Shown here: piece by piece, positions 1 to 11,987 of the stretch
How the letters are laid out: each line of letters begins with the position of its first letter
Position numbering within the stretch: position 1 is the first letter of the stretch
Origin: Halicephalobus mephisto
Lineage: Eukaryota > Nematoda > Chromadorea > Rhabditida > Panagrolaimidae
Assembly: GCA_009193035.1 (NCBI GenBank)
Contig: SWDT01000120.1
Coordinates: 186,001-250,000, forward strand
DNA length: 64,000 nucleotides
Direction: 5' to 3'
Made by a program: the position numbers and the translations under genes
The notes under the pieces: generated by a model
The model's database searches: none
What the model saw: the letters and a program-made list of their open reading frames with translations, nothing else
What the model was told of the DNA's origin: nothing

Positions 1-442
1 AAAATGAGTTTCGTTTTTAACCTCTCATTAAATTTCAGCATTTATTTCCTATCACATCGCTAATTTGCATTCGCGATATCTTAATTAATTTGAAACGTTA
101 ATAAATAATCATTATAATAAAATATAACATGAAATAGCTTTTTATTTTCAATCACGTCAGATCAGCGATGTATTTCATACACTCATTTCTTATATTTACA
201 GCAAGACATAAAGATTTGTTCCAGCTTATGCGTCATTGTGGAATTAATAATTCATTTAAAAATTAGTTCCCGAAATTACTCGCATTTTTAATGAAGATGT
301 TGTTAATGGTAACGTTGTTTCAAAGAGTAGTAAGATTATGTTCATATTGGTTTACTCGTAAAAAAGTTGTTAATTTTAAATTAAAATAATAATGAATTTG
401 AAACCTTTTCAGAATGCAGTTGTTTTTGAAAAATGCTAAATA
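1..442. other. 5' flank of the acyltransferase gene
   Basis: AT-rich DNA with no gene that I can recognise. A TTTTCAG acceptor ends at 412, 30 bases before the start codon of the next gene, and could be a trans-splice (spliced leader) site. Immediately after it is a nine-codon reading frame (414-443) whose TAA stop shares one base with the ATG at 443. Confidence 0.4.
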
Positions 443-2694
443 ATGGGTAAACTGATAAAGAAACTGATTGGAATCCAGTGGATTCGGGCAATTGCTATTT
501 TGGCCGTTTTAGGATTCCATTTGTTCCCAGAAACATTTCCTAATGGGTATCTGGGTGTGGATATGTGAGTTTAACTGAATCAGTTAAAAATAACGAATCA
601 ATGTTTAGATTCTTCGTTATCAGTGGTTACTTGATAACCAAGATTACCTACAATTTATTAGAAACCTTAACATTCAAAGAGGTCGTCAAAACTTTCTACT
701 ACCGTCGTTTCGTCAGAATTTGCCCTAATTATTTCTTCACTGTATTTTATGTCATGATGATCGGCATATCGGTTTTTAGCTTCTCTGATTTTGAATATTT
801 ACAACAAGATTCCCTTTGGGCTTGTTTCTTTGCCACGAACTTGAAGCGTATCATAGAACAACAAAGTTACTTCAAATTGGTTGGTTGCATTCTTATTAAC
901 GAACTACAGTAATTATTTGTAGATAAGTTCATTTAAACCATTACTACATACTTGGTCTCTGGGAGTGGAAATTCAATTTTATCTACTCGCTCCACTACTG
1001 TTCTACATTCTGCACGTATTCTCGAAACGGATTTATCTCGTTATTGGGTTGATTACCTTATCGGTTTCGTATCAGATGTTTTTGGGAAGATCACCGGAAG
1101 CTTTTGAACTAGTGTTCTGTCGTTTATGGCAATTTCTCATAGGATCATTGGCATTCTACAACACTATAAATGACGTTCTTGTAGTTCCTCTCACTGTGGA
1201 GAAAAACGACGAAGAACTGTTAGAGAAAAACAAATACGAAAAAGACACGTTTAAAAGTGGTCTTTTGACGATATTATTCATAATAATCATTTGTTTCTGT
1301 CCTATTAATGCCACAGAATTTGGAAAACATTTTATGTTACGATCCTTCATTACATTTCTAACAGGATACTTAATTTTACAAGAAGATTTCTTCCTGGAGT
1401 TCAAAGATACAATGCCAAATAAGGTTATGGTGTACATTGGGGACGCTTCTTATTCGATTTATTTGGCACATTGGCCTATTATTGTATTTTCTCGATACTA
1501 TGGTTATGATGCTCTTTACTATGGTATGTACGAATTAATATCATTTGGTACATGAACAGTTTTAGGTCCTTTTTTGATTATATTCGCTGTTGTGGTCTCC
1601 TCTGTTCTACAATATGAGTTGTTCGAAAAGTTCCTTAGCCGTTCTTCTTTACACTCTACAATTGCTGTTTGTACATGTCTTATTGGAATATGGTTCACAG
1701 CATCCATAAAATATCCTATTGAAGACAATAGTGTTTCAACGAGAATTTACGAACCAATTTCAATTGAACAGGCTATCCAAATGAATCAACAGTTTCACTC
1801 CGAGTGTCGAAAATTCCCTATTCCATGTAAAAAAGACGAAATTATTAATAATATATTATATGTTCTTCCTCCGGATGATTCTCTCCAAGGAAGATGTGTT
1901 CTAAATGTAAGGATTATCGAATAGAATAACTTTTACATAAGCCAAATAAAAATTGATCTACTTTTCAGCTCAATGAAAACGGAAATTTGATAGCAGTAGT
2001 AATGGGGAATAGCTACGTTGCTCGCCATAGCAAAATGATTTTGGAAGCTCTGACGACTTCCAAGTTTGGAGATAAATTCGGCAAACTCTATGTAATCAAC
2101 AGAAAATCGTGCCCATCATTTGACTCTACACTGGGCGGTCAGCTTATTAGTTGGAAGTGTCCTTTGAGTGAAGGATTAATGGTAAAATTTCTCCAGAAAG
2201 TAAAACCAGATTTATTGATTTTGTTGAATCGACTTGATCATGTTCCTGGTTTTAATAAGAATATTTTATCACTGGAAAACGATTTCCCAACAATGAGGTT
2301 AACTATTGATCTTATTAGAATGGCCAATTTATCTGGAGAAGTAATTATTCTTCAAGATCATCACATGGTCGGGAACACCAACAAAGCCGCCGCGATTACT
2401 CTATCACAACTGCTGGTGACCAATCGGAACATATCCGGATTAACTAAACCGAGAAAAGAAGTAGATGATGAACTTGAAAATGCGTGGTTGAGGATGAAAG
2501 CAGCAGCAAGCTATTGCCATAACTGTCATATTTTGGAGATCCGAGATCTTTATTGCAATGCAGAAACCTGTGATTTGTACGATAGTAAGAATAATCTAGC
2601 GTATTTCTGTGATGGTTTTCATTTCACCAATTACGGAGCTCAGAAAATCTTACCGTCATTGAGAAAGAAAATTGACGAAATTCTAACAAAATAA
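443..2694 (+). CDS. Acyltransferase-3 / SGNH-domain membrane protein (oac family)
   Basis: Five exons: 443-564, 609-879, 923-1523, 1566-1906 and 1969-2694, for 686 aa. The frame is preserved at every junction. The N-terminal half is an integral-membrane acyltransferase-3 domain: IQWIRAIAIL near residue 13, VDIFFVISGY across intron 1, and HTWSLGVEIQFYLLAP near 140, followed by several hydrophobic helices. The C-terminal exon looks like a fused SGNH hydrolase-like domain, with GNSYVARH near 455 and the catalytic-type DGFHF near 665. This is the layout of the large nematode oac (O-acyltransferase homologue) family and of bacterial OafA-like enzymes, which acylate sugars or lipids. The substrate here is unknown. 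The exon 2 donor (GTTGGT) is weak but gives the conserved join. The family is too large in nematodes to assign a specific orthologue. Confidence 0.9.
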
Positions 2695-2888
2695 ATCATG
2701 CAAGGAACACTTACATATGATTTATTTAATGGATTCGTACATTTTCAAAAACATCCAATGGTTATTAAGTCCGAAGATGAATATTTGAATTTATCGTTTC
2801 GTATGCATAATTTCTATTACAGTTGCAAAATTAAAGACATATTTTAGCTCCATATTTATGTTTCCACTTTATCAAAATATTGCATATG

Positions 2889-3480
2889 CTATTGGATTAA
2901 ATTCGATATAATTTCAAATAATACAGATCCATGAAAGTGTAAATTTCCTGAATTATAATTTGATAAGTAGACATTACAAATATTTGTTAATTTACTACAC
3001 TTCTGAAGAATATGCACTTTTAGTGGCTTTCTATTTAATAGATAATTTAATTCACTTGGTTTATTGTAAAATAAATCACAGAAAGTTCCTTCTTGGTCAT
3101 CAAAAATACTAGAAGCTCTAAGCATCTTGAAAGTAAAACATCTAAATTTCTCATATTTTACTACTGAAAGTTGAAAAAGTATATAGAGTTGTGCTATTTG
3201 TATATAACCTTTGGTAGAAAACAGTCTATAATGAATATATTTGTCGTTCTTTGCAGCAACCTTGTATAAAAAAGATAAAAGATGCTCCCAGTAATCGAGT
3301 TTGATAAAATTTTCCAAATTTGTAGGTGTTTGGAGGTTCCGGCATACTGCCTTATGTACCCGATCCTTTATATAAATGTTGAGATTTTCTAAAATTTCTT
3401 GAGGAAGTTTTAATCACTTTTGAAATACGCCGTTTTTCAAATCGTTGATAACCTTTAAAAGCATCTTTGTTTAGAATGTT
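2889..3480 (-). pseudogene. F-box-like protein fragment, possibly frameshifted
   Basis: Reading leftward on the minus strand, an open stretch from about 3395 to 2889 begins with an F-box-like segment (LPQEILENLNIYIKDRVH...CRNL) and runs about 160 residues to a stop, with no initiator methionine at its head. Just upstream, another short open stretch (about 3480-3400, ending KRRISKVIK) lies one frame away, as if an intron or frameshift separates the two. Nematode genomes carry hundreds of fast-evolving F-box genes, so this could be a real gene with an unrecognised intron or a decayed copy. Outside the N-terminus I recognise no domain. Codons are AT-rich. Confidence 0.3.
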
Positions 3481-4568
3481 AAATATGATATCTGTAAAAT
3501 GAATTAGAAGAATATACTAATCAATTAAGAAATTGGATATTATGAATTTGAAACCAGACGAACATATTTTCACCAATATAAAATGAAGTACTCCCCTGTT
3601 AAAATACATATTTGTTCCTCGTTTTCTCACGAAATACAATGAATTTATGTCCTGGTATCATCTTATAGTCTTTATCTTTCATGCAGTTAGGAATTAAAAA
3701 ATATCAAATTTTCCAGAATATGAGAATCGTATCTAAATCACAAGAAAATCTCCACTAATAATTCGTTCTGCAAATAATCAACTGTTTTCTATGACCATGC
3801 CAACAGTATCGACAACCATCAGAGTTATCATAATTGAACTGTTTATTAGAAAAGATAATTTAACCCAAATAATATGCCAAACGTGAACAGAAAAACTTAC
3901 TCCTGACCTATCTTGATCCGTAGTGCTTTGAGTAAAAATGAATCTGTTCTGCATATATAGTCTTCAGAGGTAGTTTTCTTCATTTTCATATATGGACAAG
4001 AATTTGAAATTCACCTGACTATCCTGAATAAAATGTTGAATTCACATTCGGATTGGATCTTTTTTAAATAATTCTTTGATCTTTGTCAGAAAGTTTCTTT
4101 AAACAACTAGATCTTCAAGAAATAGATTCATCATTTCTTAGATCCTCGCAACGGAATGATGAAATTTATATGTGATATCACAATAACGTTTCCTAGTCAT
4201 CAAAGTCATAACGTAACAGTATTTGGAATGATTGTACTCTTAATCACGAGACACTTTATTGTAATAGATAAATTTACAATCATTTGCATTACAATATAAT
4301 AAACTGAAATATAATGATTCTAAATAGTCCGTTGCAAGAAACCATGAGTCCAAACATTTCAAATTCAACTATGAAATAATTTTGCAATACTTCTGTTGTC
4401 ACGTAAAGGGTACATTATGCGTCATTTCCCAGTATTATCAATTTAATTGCTTACCTTCACATTAGCAAAGAACTATAGTGTACACATATTTTTGTTTAAG
4501 ACCTTATGTTTCTACTGTGTTTTGCTCAGAAGATATGGTTTATTTTCTCGTTGAAAACCATGAACAAA
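3481..4568. other. Non-coding interval, nothing recognised
   Basis: About 1.1 kb of AT-rich sequence between the F-box-like fragment and the 3' end of the ethanolamine kinase gene. I see no conserved reading frame, RNA gene or repeat. Confidence 0.4.
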
Positions 4569-5848
4569 TCATCCCAAAACACCCTTACACTGCGTAATAA
4601 CTTTGGCAAACATCTTGTGGCGTGTTACAGCATACTTGAGGTAATCAAAATCGATTGTTGAATTCCCGGATTGAACAAGAGCCCATAAAGCCCAGAAGAA
4701 GTGAGAAGCCTAAAACAGGTCCGATTACGGTATTATCGAGATTTCCAACTCACAGCTTCAAAAAATGGAATAGTGGACAAACTTTCTTCAATTTCTTCCT
4801 GAAGAGGATCTCTTTTCAAGAAATAAGACAAATACTGCTTCATAAAAGCTCGTTGTTCTTCTTTACTTGGATGTAAAGTGTAGTCTGGTTCATCTACTCC
4901 GGCATATTCACAGAAATGGTTAGCAATATCGAATAATTGGTAATTTGCGTCGGCATATTCATAGTCAATAAAGTTAACCTTATCTGCGATTCAATATGAA
5001 TATTCAACATAAGGTAGGTAGTCAACTTACCGTTATTTTTATCGTACAAAATGTTGTTGACGAGAAGGTCGTTGTGACAAAAGACGATTGGCTGGTTTAA
5101 AGCCGTCAAAAGCTGTTTCAAGTGCTCATATTGTTCCTTCAGGTCATTGCTTTCGAAATATCTTTGATAAAGTGCATTTTCTTTATCTTTTTTCAATGAT
5201 TTTGGGATATTCTCCAGGAACTGACCCATTTTATCGAAAATAAATGGCTTTTCCTCTGCTGTTAGGGGGATTTGATGCATCTCGGCCATAGTCTCACAAA
5301 TCTTGCTGTAATTGCAATTTTAAAAGTTCCAAATCCCCACCAAACTTACTTTACTATTTTAGGTTCTCTAACAGATTTGCAGTCGAGGGGTTCGCCATTC
5401 AGATAACCACAGACAATTCCGTTGGAAAACTTTGCGTGCAAAGGGGCGGCAATCCCAACTTTTTCTAGTCGACAAATTGTTTTCAACTCACGCAATCTAT
5501 AGGATATTGTTAAAAATTCTGATCGAAGAAGACAACTTGCCTGTCGATGACTTTTTCGGTGTTTTTGCCGAAAACTCTAAAAACCAGATGTTCTACAGGT
5601 TCAGTAATGTGAGTAACTTGAAATACACGGTTGGTGATTCCGTTGCTGAACGTCTGAAAGTGGAAATTGGGATTTCCTTTTTTTGTAAAATTTAATTCCC
5701 CCACTTTAAAGACAATGTCTTCTTCCCGCCATTCAGGTCGGAGATCTTTGATTAACATCAGAGTTTGTTTCCGAATAAGTTCGTCATTGACCAAGTCAAT
5801 CTCGATATTACTGTAGGTTTTGATAATTCTGTTTTCATTCAAGGCCAT
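4569..5848 (-). CDS. ckc-1: Ethanolamine/choline kinase (ckc-1-like)
   Basis: Six exons read leftward: 5848-5705, 5653-5541, 5496-5350, 5305-5031, 4983-4754 and 4709-4569, giving 349 aa. The protein phosphorylates ethanolamine or choline in the cytosol, the first step of the Kennedy pathway. Visible hallmarks are GITNRVFQV near 52, VFRVFGKNTEKVIDR near 72, the Brenner motif CHNDLLVNNILYD near 211 and the kinase signature IDYEYADANYQLFDIANHF near 231. The end (SHFFWALWALVQS) also matches ethanolamine kinases. The start was chosen at 5848, six bases after a TTTTAG acceptor that may be a trans-splice site. Intron 2 (5540-5497) uses a GC donor (AG|GCAAGT). Intron 1 (51 nt) is in frame and could be mistaken for coding sequence. 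Kinase identity is firm; the ckc-1 symbol comes from memory of the C. elegans family. Confidence 0.9.
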
Positions 5849-7741
5849 TGCAAACCTAAAACACTTCATTGTAATTGATTTTGGAAGTTTTGACGTCATG
5901 AAAGAAATAATTCATTGATTTATGATCCATTTTGAATCCTCTTGACTTTTAACGGATAATTGAATCACGTGTGCATTCAAAGAATAAATAGTCCCTTCAA
6001 ATTCTGTCTCATTTGACTCCAAATGCATCCAATAATGAACAAACTCTTAAATTTTCTTGGCAGCATTGTTAACGCCTCTGGCAATGCTTACCCTAAGGAA
6101 GTCTTTTCAAATACTATGCATGAAGCCTTGGTGGGTTTAAATTTCTCCCCCGAGGATTTTTGGTCATTTTTTGGTAGGAATACACGATTCTCACTTAGGA
6201 GCATCGGTTCCTTTGCCAACTTTCTACGGCAAAGATTTGCGTTTGTCATTCCTTCAATCACTAATGAATGGGGGTTTCGGCACAAAACCACTCTCGACAA
6301 TTCTTTTACTCTTTTGACTAGAGTAAGCTTCCGGCCTATACAAGGAACCAAATCTATTCAATGCCTCGGGCATTGACCGTCAAACCTTCGCGAAAGATTT
6401 ATTTGTAAATCCACTCGAAAACACCTTAAAAATATTCACTATTTAAATATTCATACGATTGATGGTTTGTTATCATTTATATTTTTAATAATGAACAGTC
6501 CGTTACTTGGGGCCTTTATATGTAGATCTGGCTTATTTTGCAACTAATAATCCCTAGTATGGAATTTATTATGGATTGTCTGCGCGAATTTCCTTGTTTA
6601 TGGCAAAAACGATTAAATGATGTGCTTTCTGAAACCTTTGCATTAATGAGAAGCTTCTCACTACGGCGAAAATGTCTCGAACGAATTTATAACGTTCCAT
6701 AAGGGTCTTTATCAACTTTCGAAAAAAAGTTCTTTTACACTTGTGAATGTTCTCTTCAATTTCAAATGATCCTCTTGGTCTTGTTCTGAAAACGCATAAA
6801 TCCATTCCTCCAACTGTTCATCAAAGCCACTACTATTTCGTCAACGTCTATAGTGCGCAAGTGTGTACTAAAATATTTTCTTTCCCGAAGGCGAGAATGG
6901 CAGCGACAAGCCAGATAGCTAGCTTGGGGCGTTATACAGTCTATATGCCAAGCTTTTCGTTCGTACGGCAGTCGACGATGCATGAAAAACGCAGAGAACG
7001 GGTCTCAAGAAGTCAATGCCCTGAGCAGAGAAAGAGAAATTCGGCAAATATTTTCGTCTATGCGCGTCCAGAGATGGACAGACATCAAGTCTGAGGGCAT
7101 TTTCCTCGTTCTTTTCGCCTTCTATAGCTTGGAGCTCCTATTTGCCACAGCTGGCCGTCGACTGAGTCGATATTCCCCAAGCATTCCTAGTATTCAGTGT
7201 TCAACTAGAAAATTCTGTGCTGTTCAAACTTCTTTGTTTTAAACTCTTATTATTTTTTGACACATTATTAATCATTTTTTAGAAAAATTATTTAAATCGT
7301 GTTTTGAACTTTTCCGTGGAAATTAAGATTATAATTTTTAAGTAGTCTGAATTCATCAACACAATCAATCACGATAGTCATTCATTATTCAAAAATATTT
7401 TCGCCGATTGCGGGTCCAAAGACAAATTGCCGAGGTTTTCGGCTTGTCTATGTTTGATACGATCAAGGATGTTTTAGGTGAGTTGTCTTCAAAGCCCAAA
7501 AAATAAGAAATTCTAGGGATCTAATTTTGGGATCATATTTCTGACATCCGGACCCTCTAAGAGTAAGGGTTTGCAACAGATACCAGATGAAGTCTTTTTT
7601 ATTTAGTAAATTGGTTTCTATGATTTCTTCATCATAACTCCGCATAATTAAATCCAAATTGCGGAAAAAATGACGTGGTGAAAAATTTCAGGGGAGCTCA
7701 ATTCACGGATAAATGCAATCAACGAAGAATTAAACGCGAAA
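5849..7741. promoter_or_regulatory. Upstream region shared by the kinase gene and sad-1
   Basis: Intergenic DNA of 1.9 kb between divergent genes, so it should hold both promoters. Several open frames exist on both strands but none resembles a protein I know. Base composition is more balanced at 6850-7240, next to sad-1, where AGATGGACAGACATCA (7072-7087) recurs almost unchanged upstream of the nuclear receptor gene. A TTTCAG acceptor at about 7690 probably begins the sad-1 5' UTR exon or marks a trans-splice site. Confidence 0.45.
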
Positions 7742-10700
7742 ATGAGTGGCCAAACCCCGAACTCCATGAACGGGGCTCCGTCTACTCCTGGATCAGCAAG
7801 AGAAAGTAATGGATCGAACGGATCAGCCCATAAAAGTATGAATTCCGTTGGAAATTCATCTTCAGCTCAAATTCAATATTGCGGGCCATACAAATTGGAA
7901 AAGACATTGGGCAAAGGACAGACAGGTGAGCAAAAATCAAAAGTGAAGAATGATAAAAACCTTTTATCTTATCTGTCATATTAAGGATAAAGTTCTCTTA
8001 TTGAGTACTCGTTTCAGGTTTGGTCAAAACGGGAACTCATTGTATTACCGGTCGGAAAGTTGCCGTTAAAATCGTAAATAAAGAAAAACTGAACGAATCA
8101 GTTTTACAGAAGGTGAGGAACATTGTTGTCAATTCAAAAAATTAAAAACTAACGACGAATTCTCTGTTTTACCCGCAGGGAAAACCAGTAGGGTTGTTAT
8201 CTTTTTCGTCATTATTCCCAAAAACTCTCTTCGAAAAGAGTGTGAAAAAATTTTTTTCCTGTGCTCTTTTTTGGAGAGTTTTTGGAAATAATGACGAAAA
8301 AGATAACAACCCTAAAAACCAGAGCTCTATTTGGAAGACATGTGAGCGACAAATGAAATCAAGTGGTTTTAGGTGGAAAGAGAAATTGCAATCATGAAAT
8401 TGATTGAACATCCACACGTGCTGCACTTATACGACGTCTACGAAAACAAAAAATACCTGTATGTTCATGATTTCAGAAATTATATTATTAAAAACAGTAG
8501 GAGTAGATATTGTTACAAAATAGTTTCAACACAAATATCTAGAACCTTCGGTTGCAAATATCAACTTTAAGTTTTGATTACATTGAATATTTCGGGAATT
8601 TCAACAAGATTCTAAAAGTTTTCATTAAATCCTTAAGTGCTTCGAAAATATCAACAAGATTTTGAAATCATTCATTGTACTTTAGAAGTTTTAGAAGCTT
8701 TAGTAGATTTTGGAAGATTACATAAGCTTCCACAGGATTGTAATAATCTGAAAACGGAAATTTCAGGTACTTATTATTGGAGCACGTTTCTGGTGGAGAG
8801 CTTTTCGATTATCTTGTTCGAAAAGGACGACTTATGGCAAAAGAAGCCAGGAAGTTCTTTAGGCAAATTATATCTGCTCTTGATTTCTGTCATGCGCATA
8901 ACATTTGTCATCGGGACTTGAAACCAGAAAATTTATTATTGGATGAAAGAAACTGCATCAAAGTCGCAGATTTCGGGATGGCATCGTTGCAAGTTGAAGG
9001 ATCGATGTTGGAGACCAGTTGTGGTTCTCCTCATTATGCTTGTCCAGAAGTTATCAGAGGAGAGAAATATGATGGTAGAAAAGCTGATGTATGGAGTTGC
9101 GGGGTCATTCTCTACGCTCTTCTCGTCGGGGCTCTTCCGTTTGATGATGATAATCTCCGTAACCTTCTTGAAAAGGTCAAGAAGGGTGTTTTTCATATTC
9201 CACACTTTGTGCCAACAGATTGCCAAAATTTGCTCCGAGCTATGATTGAAGTTGACCCGCAGAAAAGAATCTCGGCATGTCGTTTTAATTATGACTAATT
9301 TGATTTTATCATTTCAGTTGCAAGAAGTTTTCCGTCATCCCTGGGTTGCTGGCGGCACCCGAGGGGAACCAGAGCTTGAATTGCCTATGGCTCAAGTCGT
9401 TCAAACCCATATCATTCCTTCTGAAGATAGTATTGACCCCGATGTCTTCCGGCATATGAACAACTTGGGTTGCTTCAAAGACAAAGAGCGTCTGGTTCGA
9501 GAACTATTGTCTCCGAAACACAATACTGAGAAAATGGTTAGTACCAGTTTATTTACTTTTTATAACATTTGACATTTTAGGTGTATTTCCTTTTATTAGA
9601 CAGGAAACGTCGTCGACCAGCACAAGAAGATGAAACAGAGGTTGTTTTAAGAGGTTCAAACCACAACTTGGATCCTCCGAGAAAGAGAACTGATACTTCG
9701 AAAACAAATAGATATGCATTTGGATCTATTAGTGAAGGTTCTCCGATTAATCCCAGGAAGACTTACGGAAGATACAGTAGAAATAGACATAGCTCTCTCG
9801 GAGGATCTCCTAATGGATCTCCAAGGTCAAGTATGCATGGATTCTATCAACCTACAGCTCTCAACACTAGTACAGTGATCACTTCAACAAGTCAAAACAC
9901 ATCCTCCACAACTGATGACCGTCGTGGTTCCTCCTCTGCTAGAAGTAACTACCATTATTACACTCAACCTGTCGATCCTACGGCCTTAGCCACAGCAACG
10001 AGGAATGCAAAATCTAGAAGAGAACCTCCATCAGCTGTGATTACTGCAAATGCAAGACAAGCTGGCTTAACTAATGATGGCGTTACAAATGAATCTATGA
10101 ATTCATCATCTGTAATCGGATCAGCAGCTTCTTCTTCGAGCTCTCTTGCTTCCGGCGGTAGTACTGCTAATGTGAATTCTCCCAGTGGTCCATGGCGTTC
10201 AAAGCTCTCAAATATTAAAAATTCATTCTTGGGAACACCGCGTTTCCATCGGAGAAAGCTTAGCGCTGGCAGCAGCGCTGGGGAATCAGACAACGAAGAA
10301 AGCATGATGCTGGACACTTCCGAGTATGCTCAGTAAATTTTATTTCTTAATTAACAAGATAAGAAATTAATTATTAATTTTCAGCTTGGTGAAGAAATCA
10401 TGGTTCGGATCCTTAACCTCAGGAATTGGGATCGAGAGGGATGATGTACAATGTGTTCCTATAGAAGGCAAGTCATTGAACGGCATCAAAGCAGAGCTTA
10501 TAAGGACCTTCTTAACGGTATTAAAACCTTATGGAACTCATTATTCATACACCTCTTTAGATCCACGAATTGAGTCACTCCGTTGTCGGACAAAACTCAT
10601 TCAAAGTAGAGTACAAACGCGGTCCCGCAGTCGGTGGAGGCGTCTTTTCTCGAGGAGTCAAGATGCAAGTGGACATCATCATCAGTGCTCAATCAGAATC

Positions 10701-11987
10701 CCCTGATAGACCCCTCTATGTAGTTCAGTTTACCTTATTAGCTGGTCCGACTCGTAGATTCCGAAGATTAGTAGACCACTTATCAGCTGTACTTCAGAGT
10801 AGTAGTCAACAACGGTAAGTACTGCTTCTAGAGCGCGCTTAGCTTATCGCTTCTGCACATTATAGCACTGAACGCGCTCAACAAGCCGCGCTTATGGTTA
10901 GACCGCGTCGATTATCTGATTCCTCTGTGAGTAGTGTCTGTTCAGACAACGAAAGCAACTTCACGAATACCCCCGCTATGTCGGTCAGTGTGTTGCCACA
11001 CGCTCGAACTCCAAATGTAAGTTTTCATGTATCATTAACTGAAATAAGGGCCAATTTGTAGGATCGAGCAGAATCTCGTAGTTACATGTGTCCTCGAAGC
11101 GGTAGCTCAGCCTCCAATGCGGGTGTCTCTCCTAATGGGACTAAAGTTTCTCGTCTGGAACAACAGGGTTATTCTGGCGGTTCACTCCGGATTTCATCGA
11201 CAAGTAATTCTGCCAATAATGGTGAGTTCTTTACAATTGAATGCATTGTAATCGTTTAGCATCTATTGTTTTATATTTCGTCAAGCCTTAGTTATTGCAA
11301 GCTTTTCTGCTTTGAGAATGATTATTTTGCTTTTGGTCTAAAATCGTTCAATTTATATCATTTACAATTGCCTGAACGCGTTGTAGACTTGTTAAGTTTG
11401 TAGCAAAAGCTTCGAGTACTCGTCGTAACACAACGGGAGCTGTTCTGGATGACGTAGGTGGAGGATTAAATATTACGAATCTCGCCTTCAATCAACGTCC
11501 TCAACATACGACAATGCAACAACGAATTTTCCGTCCGTTAATGGAAAGTGCTTCTGCTCCAAAGTCAGGGGATAATCAGAAGATTCCTGTTAGTGGAAGG
11601 AATTCTTCTCCAAGGTAAGGAAGTTATCGAATTCGTCACCCTGCCGACAGCCTTCAGAACTACTTCTATCAACCACATCACAGATTCTTACCTTTTCCTT
11701 TATCTTTGTACGCACAATATTTCTCTTCTGTTGATTCGTTCTCTTATGTTCAAAAATACAACTTTGCACAATCTCAGTTTCCTTAGTTAATAAATTATAA
11801 TCGATTTTTTAGATCTGTTTACAACGGTCAAGAGTTTGGTCAACCCGGGTCATCTAAACAAGCGGTGAAACAACCGTTGTCAGAACCAAAAAATATAGAC
11901 GTGGATATGGACGATCAGTCTCCAGATTCCCTCGAATCTAATACTGTCGCCACCTGTCATATTCTTCCAACAACGACAATTCTTTAA
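7742..11987 (+). CDS. sad-1: SAD-1 serine/threonine kinase (BRSK orthologue)
   Basis: Twelve exons: 7742-7925, 8018-8112, 8373-8458, 8767-9274, 9318-9536, 9581-10332, 10385-10517, 10561-10814, 10866-11016, 11062-11221, 11404-11614 and 11813-11987, for 975 aa. SAD-1 is an AMPK-related kinase that controls neuronal polarity and presynaptic vesicle clustering. The kinase domain runs from about residue 50 to 305: GKGQTG glycine loop, AVKIV lysine, [10 protein letters not shown] near 170, DFG near 190 and activation segment [14 protein letters not shown] with the LKB1-site threonine. [18 protein letters not shown] follows, then a basic patch (LDRKRRRP), Ser-rich linkers, [22 protein letters not shown], and a KA1-like region with HSVVGQNSF and EYKRGP. 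It ends in -TTIL, a class I PDZ-ligand pattern. Intron 4 (9275-9317) has a GC donor. C. elegans SAD-1 is of similar length (recalled). Confidence 0.96.
8191..8312. mobile_element. 122-bp palindromic MITE in sad-1 intron 2, flanked by TA
   Basis: The outer 40 bases are inverted copies with about two mismatches (GGGTTGTTATC...GATAACAACCC). The inner arms continue with weaker pairing, so the whole element can fold into one long hairpin. It is bounded by TA at 8189-8190 and TA at 8313-8314, the target duplication expected of Tc1/mariner-type MITEs. It lies inside intron 2 (8113-8372), and without it that intron would be about 136 bp. It has no coding capacity. Confidence 0.85.

Noticed and set aside
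5432..5695. 87-residue plus-strand frame at the kinase gene
   Set aside because: It lies opposite well-supported kinase exons and introns and is an antisense shadow.
6023..6805. Open frames of 78-117 codons on both strands upstream of sad-1
   Set aside because: Overlapping on opposite strands, no recognised motif, no splice support; treated as intergenic.
8169..8426. Similar small frames on both strands near 8.2-8.4 kb
   Set aside because: The two translations resemble each other because the DNA is palindromic (the MITE); not coding.
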